Part shown: piece after piece, positions 56,601 through 64,000 of the stretch
How the letters are laid out: every line of letters starts with the position of its first letter
Position numbering within the stretch: position 1 is the stretch's first letter
Assembly (NCBI RefSeq): GCF_003149025.1
Contig: NZ_QGDV01000001.1
Span: 372,001 to 436,000 of the forward strand
DNA from: Rathayibacter iranicus NCPPB 2253 = VKM Ac-1602
Lineage (GTDB): Bacteria > Actinomycetota > Actinomycetes > Actinomycetales > Microbacteriaceae
Length of the DNA: 64,000 nucleotides
Direction of reading: 5' to 3'
Translations under genes and position numbers: made by a program
Notes under the pieces: generated by a model
Told to the model about the DNA's origin: nothing
Database searches by the model: none
What the model saw: the letters and a program-made list of their open reading frames with translations, nothing else

Positions 56601-56777
56601 AGTGTTCCTCTCGGGTACGACGGACGAGGGACGACCGCAACGATGTTCAAGTGTCGCCTGCGTCGGCTGGGGCAAAGTGGGAATTCGCGGGTAAGAACAT
56701 CCGAAGGCGCAATTTCTTGCGGTGGCAGCTTTACCTGTCCGGAAAGCCGTCCGAACAACGCGACCCTCAGAAACGAC

Positions 56778-56813
56778 GAAGCCCGGCCGGATCAGCGATC
56801 CTAGCCGGGCTTC
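56778..56813 (-). terminator. Terminator downstream of tRNA-Pro
   Basis: GAAGCCCGGC and GCCGGGCTTC form a perfect 10-bp stem around a 16-base loop, eight bases past the tRNA 3' end on the minus strand. Confidence 0.75.
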
Positions 56814-56820
56814 TCACCGG

Positions 56821-56894
56821 TCGGGGTAGCGGGATTCGAACCCACGACCTCCTCGTCCCGAACGAGGCGCGCTACCAAGCTGCGCCACACCCCG
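56821..56894 (-). tRNA. tRNA-Pro (CGG)
   Basis: On the minus strand: acceptor CGGGGTG pairing with (C/T)ACCCCG, D arm with GCGCAGCTTGGTAGCGC, anticodon loop TTCGGGA giving anticodon CGG, T loop GGTTCGAATCC, discriminator A. 74 nt, CCA not encoded. Confidence 0.96.
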
Positions 56895-56972
56895 GTGTAC
56901 TCTCACGACAGCTAACCGTGCACGAGCCTCAACAATAGTAGCCGATTTCCCGGACTGTGTTGACGACTCTCG

Positions 56973-57914
56973 TCAGGCCGAGGGCGTCAGCGTCACCAGG
57001 GTCACCTCGGGGCGGCAGGCGAAGCGCACGGGAGCGAAGATCGAAGTACCGACTCCCGCCGAGACATTGAGGTACGAGCGCCGGAGCCCGGTGTCCCAGG
57101 TCGTTGAGCCGGACACCTTGTCACGGGGGATGTCGCAGTTCGTGACGAGCGCTCCGAAGCCGGGTACGCGGACCTGTCCGCCGTGCGTGTGTCCGGCGAG
57201 GACCACGTCTGCCCCGCGTGCGACAAAATCGTCGAGGATGCGCTGGTAGGGCGCGTGGGCGACGCCGATGCTGACGTCCGCCGCTCCGTCCTCCGCCGCA
57301 CGCAGTTCGTCGACGGCGCCGGCGACCACGTCGATCCGATCGAGCCCGATGTGCGGGTCGTCGACGCCGAAGAACTCGATGCGGCTGCCCTTCACCGTGA
57401 CGCTTTCGGCGCGATTGTTCAGGTCGACCCAGCCCAGCTCGCCGGTGAAAAAGCCCAGCAGGCCCTCGACGTCGAGGTCGGGCTCGTTCGGCTTCGGAGT
57501 GACCGACGGCCCGCGGAAGTAGCGCAGCGGATTCTTGACTCGGGGGCGGAAGTAGTCGTTGGAGCCGTTGACGAACGCGCCGGGGATACCTGTGAAGGGC
57601 TCGAGTGCGCGGCGGATGCCGAGAATGCCGTCAGGGTGCCCCAGGTTGTCGCCGGTGTCCACGACGATGTCCGGGGCGAGTGCGAGCAGAGAGCGGATCC
57701 AGTCCTGCTTCTTCGTCTGCCAGGGCGCCATGTGCAGGTCGGACACATGCAGGATGCGCACGGGCTCGGCGCCCGCGGGCAGGACGGGAAATGTCGTGCG
57801 ACGGACGGTGAACAGCGTCCGCTCTATCCCGATGCCCCATGTGGCGGATGCTGTTCCGACCGCGGCGACCGTCGCGAGGGCGATGGTGAGGGGGCGGCTG
57901 CTGCGTCCAGTCAT
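56973..57914 (-). CDS. Membrane-anchored metallophosphoesterase
   Basis: A 313-residue calcineurin-like phosphoesterase. An N-terminal hydrophobic segment (LTIALATVAAVGTASATWGIG) anchors or exports it. Metal-binding motifs are in order: SDLH (D59, H61), GDN, GSND in place of GNHE, and GHTHGG near the C-terminus. ATG 57914 follows GAAGGA. Similar genes lie next to class A penicillin-binding proteins in many Actinobacteria, as here (77 bases apart, same strand). Substrate unknown; phospholipid or UDP-sugar roles are possible. Confidence 0.88.
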   Translation of the reverse strand: MTGRSSRPLTIALATVAAVGTASATWGIGIERTLFTVRRTTFPVLPAGAEPVRILHVSDLHMAPWQTKKQDWIRSLLALAPDIVVDTGDNLGHPDGILGIRRALEPFTGIPGAFVNGSNDYFRPRVKNPLRYFRGPSVTPKPNEPDLDVEGLLGFFTGELGWVDLNNRAESVTVKGSRIEFFGVDDPHIGLDRIDVVAGAVDELRAAEDGAADVSIGVAHAPYQRILDDFVARGADVVLAGHTHGGQVRVPGFGALVTNCDIPRDKVSGSTTWDTGLRRSYLNVSAGVGTSIFAPVRFACRPEVTLVTLTPSA

Positions 57915-57990
57915 GAATCCTTCTCTCACACGACGGCCGCGACCGCGACCGCGTTCATTCTGCCGGACACTACTGCTGGAGCCTGCCTGA

Positions 57991-60360
57991 TCAATTCTCC
58001 GGCGGAGGATCGCCTCGTCCTGCGCTGATCTGCAGGGTGATCGCAGTGCCCTTCGCGGCCCGCGCGCCCGCTGGCGGGTCCGTCTGCGCGACGGAGCCGG
58101 CGGGCCGGTCGCAGGGGATCGGCGTGCCGTCGACCCTGACCGTGAACCCAGCAGACCTCAGACGAGCGGTGGCTGCTGCGGGACTTTGCCCTGTCACCTG
58201 AGGCACCGCCTCCTGTGGCGCGTCGGTGAGGGAGCGCGACGGGGTCGGGAATGCGGACCCGCCGTACTTTGCGTCGGCGACCCGCATGATCCGCGGCCAG
58301 ATTTGGTGGCGCACCTGGCCGGCATTCACGCCGTCGAGGGTGAAGCCGCGCATCGAGGTGAAGCCGCTGACGTTCCCTACCCAGGTCGCCGTCGCGACCT
58401 CAGTGCTGGCTCCGACCATCCAGGTGTGCAGTGCGTCGTCGGTGGTGCCTGTCTTGCCGATGTGGGGGATACCGTTCTTCGGATTCGAGGGCGCGCCGGT
58501 ACCGCTCGTCACGACCTGTTGGAGGGCGTGGCCGGCCGTCGCGGCGACCTCCTCGGACAGTCCCTGCGTGCACTCGGAGGCGGGTGGGGCGATATCGGTG
58601 CCCGAGCGGTCGACGATGCGGTCGATCGCGATCGGCGTGCAGACCGTGCCCCTGTTGGCGAAGCCGGCAAACGCGGTCGCCATCGTCAGCGGTGCGATCT
58701 CGTTGGTACCGAGGATGGTCGGTGCGATCCGCTGCAGTTCAGTGCCGTCGGCGCGATGCACGCCCATCGCCAGTGCCGTGTTGCGGATGCCGCAGAGATC
58801 GAGTTGCTGCGCCATCGCAGCGAAGGAGGTGTTGATGGAGCCGGTGGTCGCCTGGAGCGCCGTGGTGACGCCTCCGTTGCCGCCCTCGTCGTTGCCGGGG
58901 TTCCACGGCTCCGCGCCGGTGTAGACGCCGTCGGCTTCGCAACTGTCGCGGAACGTCGTATACGCACGCCGCGTGCCGTCGACCCGTTCACCCAGCGAGC
59001 GCCCCTCTTGCAACCACTCCGCCAAGGTGAAGACCTTGTAGGTCGAGCCGACCTGGAAGCCGGACGAGCCGCCGTAGCCGAAGTCGGTGTTGTAGTTGAT
59101 GCCTGTGATATGTGCGCCCGTCTCGGACGGATCGTTCGAGTAGTCCTTGTTCTGCGTCATTGCGAGGATGCGTCCTGTGCCGACCTCGACCGAGACGGTG
59201 GCGCTGCCGATGTTGATGTTCGCCATCGACTTGGGCACCCAGTCGTCGGTTGCCGAGACAGCCGCTTGCTGGAGCTCGGAGTCGAGACTCGTGTAAATCT
59301 TGTAGCCGCCGCGCTTGAAGGTGGCGTCACGTTCGTCCTGGCTCGCTCCGAACGCGTCGTCGTTCTTGATCACCCAGGTGACGTAGTCGCAGAAGAAGGC
59401 CGCGGCTCCGGCCGTCTGGCAGCCGGTGCTGGGCTCGGTAATCGCGGGGGCAAGCGGCTCGGCAGCAGCTGCCTGTGCCTGCTCGGGAGTCACCTTCGAC
59501 TCGAGGTCCATGCGGCTGAGGATGTAGTTGCGTCGGTCGAGGGTCTGTGGGTAGCCGTCGGCCGCGGGATTTGCTGGGTTGTTGGGGCGGTCGAAGCGGA
59601 ATTTCTCGGGATTGTTGACGATGGCGACCAGCGCCGCCGACTGAGCGAGCGAGAGATCCTTTGCGCTGATGCCGAAGTAGTAACGGGCGGCCGCCTCGAT
59701 CCCGTACACCGTGCCGCCGAAGAGGGCGATGTTGAGGTAGCCGAGCAGGATGTCGTTCTTCGGGTACTCCTTCTCGAGGCCGATCGCGAGGCGCATCTCG
59801 GCGATCTTGCGCTCCGGAGTGGTTTCGGTCGCCTCGCGGTAGGCCGCGTCGCGCTCGATCGGGTCGCTGAGCGCTTCTGCCTTCTGTACGAGCACGTTCT
59901 TGACGTACTGCTGAGTGATCGAGGAGCCGCCCTGCACGTCACCGCCCATCGCCGTGGTCGCGGCGGCGCGCACCGTGCCGAGCAGGTCAATCCCGCCGTG
60001 CGCGTAAAAGCGCGGGTCTTCGGAGGCGACGACCGCGTCCGTCACAGATGGCGAGATCTCCTCCCAGCCGACCTGCACACGATTTTGCGCGTAGAAGGAG
60101 GCGAGCAGGACGTCGCCGCCGGACGCATCCTTCGCATAGACGTCGCTCTTTTCGGCGAGCGTGCCGATCTCGAGGTACTCGGGCAAGTTGTCGAACATCT
60201 CGACGGCGTCGCTGGCGGCCATTCCACTCAGGGCGATCGCCGGAGTGATGGAGGCGGCGACCAGGACTCCCGCGACGACGCTCATGGCGACGATGCCGAC
60301 GAAGCCCGCGAGGGCGCCTCCGATGGTCTTCACAACACTGGTTCCGCCCCGCCCCGACAT
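57991..60360 (-). CDS. Class A penicillin-binding protein with PASTA-like C-terminus
   Basis: A 789-residue bifunctional peptidoglycan synthase. A membrane helix near residues 10-35 is followed by the glycosyltransferase domain (VVASEDPRFYAHGGID and GGSSITQQYVKNVL), then the transpeptidase: STYK with the active serine in VGSTYKVFTLAEWL, SxN as SINTSF, and KTG as GKTGTTDD. The last 80 residues include a PASTA-like repeat (TGQSPAAATARLRSAGFTV). ATG 60360; the frame extends upstream to 60453 without family character. Operon with the metallophosphoesterase gene downstream. Confidence 0.94.
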   Translation of the reverse strand: MSGRGGTSVVKTIGGALAGFVGIVAMSVVAGVLVAASITPAIALSGMAASDAVEMFDNLPEYLEIGTLAEKSDVYAKDASGGDVLLASFYAQNRVQVGWEEISPSVTDAVVASEDPRFYAHGGIDLLGTVRAAATTAMGGDVQGGSSITQQYVKNVLVQKAEALSDPIERDAAYREATETTPERKIAEMRLAIGLEKEYPKNDILLGYLNIALFGGTVYGIEAAARYYFGISAKDLSLAQSAALVAIVNNPEKFRFDRPNNPANPAADGYPQTLDRRNYILSRMDLESKVTPEQAQAAAAEPLAPAITEPSTGCQTAGAAAFFCDYVTWVIKNDDAFGASQDERDATFKRGGYKIYTSLDSELQQAAVSATDDWVPKSMANINIGSATVSVEVGTGRILAMTQNKDYSNDPSETGAHITGINYNTDFGYGGSSGFQVGSTYKVFTLAEWLQEGRSLGERVDGTRRAYTTFRDSCEADGVYTGAEPWNPGNDEGGNGGVTTALQATTGSINTSFAAMAQQLDLCGIRNTALAMGVHRADGTELQRIAPTILGTNEIAPLTMATAFAGFANRGTVCTPIAIDRIVDRSGTDIAPPASECTQGLSEEVAATAGHALQQVVTSGTGAPSNPKNGIPHIGKTGTTDDALHTWMVGASTEVATATWVGNVSGFTSMRGFTLDGVNAGQVRHQIWPRIMRVADAKYGGSAFPTPSRSLTDAPQEAVPQVTGQSPAAATARLRSAGFTVRVDGTPIPCDRPAGSVAQTDPPAGARAAKGTAITLQISAGRGDPPPEN

Positions 60361-60461
60361 AGAATCAGCGTAGTCGCCGCGCTCGGACGAGCCGTGGCGC
60401 TCATCCCGCCGATGCGCGGCGCTCAGCAGTCGTCCCGCACCGGCCGCACTCAAGGAGAGCC

Positions 60462-60632
60462 ATGTCCGTCCCCCGCTGGGAGTACATCACCACCCCGCTG
60501 ATGATCCACACCACCACGGCCATCTTGAACACCTGGGGCTCGGAGGGCTGGGAGCTCGTCCAGATCGTGACCGGGCCCGAGGGCGGGCTGGTCGCCTATC
60601 TCAAGCGACCCGTCGCCGAGGCCGACGCGTGA
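60462..60632 (+). CDS. DUF4177 small protein
   Basis: A 56-residue protein starting MSVPRWEYITTPLM and continuing NTWGSEGWELVQIVTGPEGG, the pattern of DUF4177 (an aromatic strand, then a GWELV turn). AAGGAGAGCC sits before ATG 60462. Its stop overlaps the RidA start as GTGA, so the two are translated together. It is divergent from the penicillin-binding protein gene. Function unknown; the same small gene next to RidA occurs in many Actinobacteria. Confidence 0.85.
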   Translation: MSVPRWEYITTPLMIHTTTAILNTWGSEGWELVQIVTGPEGGLVAYLKRPVAEADA

Positions 60633-61084
60633 TCGCCGAGCGGCTGGCGGAGCTCGGTGTCGAGCTACCCGCAGTGGCGGCGCCGGCCGGTGCCTACGTG
60701 CCCGCAGTCGTGAACGGGTCGCTCGTCTACACGGCGGGGCAGATCCCGTTCGTCGATGGCGTGCTGCCGCTCGTGGGCAAGGTCGGAGCGGAGGTGACGC
60801 CGGAGGCGGCGAAGGACCTTGCGCGGATCTGCGCGCTGAACGCGCTAGCCGCGGTCGCGGACGCGATCGGGTCGCTAGACCGCGTGACGCAGATCGTGAA
60901 GCTGACTGGTTTCGTCGCCTCCGCCTCCGGTTTCACCGGACAGCCGGGCGTGATCAACGGCGCGTCGGAGCTGCTGGGCGACGTCTTCGGCGAGGCGGGA
61001 CGCCACGCCCGCTCGGCTGTGGGCGTGGCCGAACTCCCGCTCGGCGCGCCGGTCGAGGTCGAACTGATCGTCGCGTTCGCCTGA
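60629..61084 (+). CDS. RidA-family enamine/imine deaminase
   Basis: A 151-residue protein of the RidA/YjgF family, which hydrolyses reactive enamines from amino-acid metabolism. Family features include LVYTAGQIPFVDG, the LARICALNALAAVADAIGS helix, and AELPLGAPVEVELIVAF at the C-terminus. The canonical arginine seems to lie in VGVAELPLGAP context where it is replaced, so it may belong to a RidA-like subgroup of different activity. GTG 60629 overlaps the DUF4177 stop. Confidence 0.85.
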   Translation: MIAERLAELGVELPAVAAPAGAYVPAVVNGSLVYTAGQIPFVDGVLPLVGKVGAEVTPEAAKDLARICALNALAAVADAIGSLDRVTQIVKLTGFVASASGFTGQPGVINGASELLGDVFGEAGRHARSAVGVAELPLGAPVEVELIVAFA

Positions 61085-61101
61085 TCCGTCCCCTCCCTTC
61101 T

Positions 61102-61212
61102 CGCGAAATGTCGCGAGATACGGGCTCCCGGACGAGATGTGCTGCCGTGGCACGGCATCTCGTCCGCGAGCCTCGATCTCGTCCGTCCCAGAACATCTCG
61201 CGACATTTCGCG
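61102..61212. repeat. Intergenic palindrome, family A copy 3
   Basis: Outer arms CGCGAAATGTCGCGAGAT at 61102-61119 and the complement at 61195-61212; inner arms CGGACGAGATG at 61129-61139 and the complement at 61156-61166. Nested design as in copy 2. Between convergent RidA and acetyl-CoA synthetase genes, ending 14 bases before the acs stop. Confidence 0.88.
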
Positions 61213-61226
61213 GGCGCGGGCTTTGG

Positions 61227-63218
<1,992 letters not shown>

Positions 63219-63385
63219 CTGCGATTCGCTCCTTTGCGAGTGCGACGTTCGCCGACGCGCGCGGCCGGCTGGCACCACCGTATCGCTCAGCCCGGGCAGC
63301 GACGGTGCAGACCGGAGGGTGCAGGCGCGGAACCTGAGTGTCCGGACCGCTTCTGATAAGAGTCAGCCGAGAACGGAGCACGGAC

Positions 63386-63414
63386 TTGGCGATTCGCGAT
63401 CTTTCCCCTAGAGT
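63386..63414 (+). promoter_or_regulatory. Promoter of the 6C RNA
   Basis: TTGGCG at 63386-63391 and TAGAGT at 63409-63414 with exactly 17 bases between, a good primary-sigma promoter; predicted start about 63421. Confidence 0.7.
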
Positions 63415-63420
63415 TGCATA

Positions 63421-63582
63421 CGGCCGAATGAACTTCGGCTCAGCGGCGCAAGTGATTCCCCCCAATCCAGCGCCGCCGAGGCGGCACCTGTTCCCCCCAA
63501 TGGGTGCCGCCCCCTTCTTCCCGCCGGACCGTGTTCGGCGGAACGAACGCCCCCGCTCGAGCCTGGTTCGCGGGGGCGTTCG
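63421..63582 (+). ncRNA. 6C small RNA
   Basis: Two hairpins with C-rich loops define this actinobacterial RNA: GCGGCGC..GCGCCGC around GATTCCCCCCAATCC, and GGCGGCACC..GGGTGCCGCC around TGTTCCCCCCAAT. A short 5' hairpin (GCCGA..TCGGC near 63424-63439), a further hairpin CCGCCG..CGGCGG near 63523-63543, and the terminator at 63544-63582 complete it. Homologues (B11 of Mycobacterium tuberculosis, scr3559 of Streptomyces) use the C-loops to bind G-rich ribosome sites; B11 lies in the same chromosomal area as tad-type genes. 5' end from the promoter, 3' end from the terminator. Confidence 0.88.
63544..63582 (+). terminator. Terminator of the 6C RNA
   Basis: CGAACGCCCCCGC and GCGGGGGCGTTCG form a perfect 13-bp stem with a 13-base loop, followed by TCGTTCCT. 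Confidence 0.85.
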
Positions 63583-63671
63583 TCGTTCCTCCCCAGGCTT
63601 GTCCTGTCAGCGCTGTCCACAGATCCGCCTCCTCGCCACCGCCTTGGCCGTCGCAGTCTTAGCGTGCGGGG

Positions 63672-64000
63672 ATGAGCCCTGACTTCGTGCCCCTTGTTCC
63701 GCCCGAGCATCGCCGTGACCAGACGCCCGTGCGTCCGGCAGCGGCCGGCCTCGGCCTCCTCGCACCTCACGCGGCCGATCCCGCGGTGACGGACCTGTTC
63801 GTCAACGGGGACTCTGGTCTGTGGGTCGATCGAGGTGGCGGGGTGGAAAGGGTGCCGGAGTGGACGCTCGACGCCGCGGGCGTGCGTCGCCTCGCCGTCG
63901 CCCTCGTTGCGGCCGGCGGCAGGCACGTCGATGAGGCGAGCCCTTGCGTCGACGTGCGTCTGCGGCACGGCGTGCGAGTCCATGTGGTGCTGCCACCCGT
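63672..64000 (+). CDS. TadA/CpaF-type secretion ATPase, partial
   Basis: The first 110 residues of an ATPase of the type II/IV secretion superfamily; the gene leaves the window before the Walker motifs. The N-terminal domain reads LLAPHAADPAVTDLFVNGDSGLWVDRGGG and AVALVAAGGRHVDEASPCVDVRLRHGVRVHVVLPP, the typical N-terminal sensor part of CpaF/TadA. It would power assembly of Flp/Tad pili. ATG 63672 is chosen as first start in frame; the frame has no stop to the window end. Tad pilus genes are expected downstream. Confidence 0.85.
   Translation, partial: MSPDFVPLVPPEHRRDQTPVRPAAAGLGLLAPHAADPAVTDLFVNGDSGLWVDRGGGVERVPEWTLDAAGVRRLAVALVAAGGRHVDEASPCVDVRLRHGVRVHVVLPP

Noticed and set aside
58186-60501. 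A 771-codon open frame antisense to the penicillin-binding protein
   Set aside because: Its translation is arginine-, glycine- and valine-rich without domains; long antisense frames are expected in high-GC DNA opposite a real gene, and the minus-strand gene has all catalytic motifs.
63338-63682. Coding gene over the 6C RNA
   Set aside because: The open frame covers hairpins with C6 loops and a terminator; the structural evidence for a non-coding RNA is much stronger.

Overview
This window is high-GC DNA from an actinobacterium, most likely a member of the Microbacteriaceae (a Rathayibacter- or Curtobacterium-like soil or plant associate). That placement is inferred from strong GC bias at third codon positions, the order tRNA-Ser / SRP RNA / dnaX / recR / lysC / asd, an actinobacterial 6C RNA beside a TadA-type ATPase gene, an actinobacterial SOS box, and an ISL3 relic. 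It is not proven from sequence alone. Almost everything is chromosomal, with one clear laterally acquired patch (32.2-35.7 kb) and two eroded patches (7.5-9.2 kb and 16.3-17.1 kb). Layout: 0-2 kb, end of a type I restriction-modification operon (hsdM and the start of hsdS). 2-7.5 kb, unlinked metabolic genes: PnuC vitamin transporter, UbiA-like prenyltransferase, FAD monooxygenase, adenine/adenosine deaminase. 7.5-9.2 kb, gene-poor segment with a frameshifted PadR regulator. 9.2-13.4 kb, a histidine phosphatase and a compact two-gene glycine-betaine ABC transporter whose permease and binding protein are fused. 13.5-25.8 kb, a xylose / xyloglucan-oligosaccharide locus: xylA-xylB on the minus strand; on the plus strand a LacI regulator, a binding protein, two permeases, a GH31 alpha-xylosidase and a ROK repressor. 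LacI-type palindromes lie before both the regulator and the binding protein. The genes make a coherent route: import of an alpha-xylosyl oligosaccharide, release of xylose, isomerisation and phosphorylation. 25.8-32 kb: PAP2 phosphatase, MTHFR-like protein, a very large RecB-like nuclease/helicase, a TetR regulator. 32.2-35.7 kb: a small island with a C5-cytosine methyltransferase, an HNH nuclease, a DUF2188 protein and a truncated ISL3 element, bounded by 45-bp imperfect direct repeats, one of them at the 3' end of tRNA-Ser(GGA). 35.7-49.6 kb is core genome: tRNA-Ser, SRP RNA, pta-ackA, dnaX, recR, lysC, asd, mqo, a radical-SAM gene with a LexA-type box, a pseudo-receiver LuxR regulator, and tdk. 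49.7-56.1 kb is an exopolysaccharide locus: initiating sugar-phosphate transferase, HprK-like/PqqD-like protein, tyrosine autokinase, low-molecular-weight tyrosine phosphatase, UDP-glucose dehydrogenase. 56-64 kb: VanZ-like protein, tRNA-Pro, metallophosphoesterase, penicillin-binding protein, a 56-residue DUF4177 protein, RidA, acetyl-CoA synthetase, 6C RNA, and the start of a TadA/CpaF ATPase. No complete novel defence or toxin system is visible. The most distinctive unexplained signals are two families of dispersed intergenic palindromes (family A at 13.4, 15.0 and 61.1 kb; family B at 20.3 and 26.7 kb), the tRNA-linked R-M island with an unclassified HNH partner, a 26-bp tandem array before dnaX, and the kinase-like protein inside the exopolysaccharide cluster.
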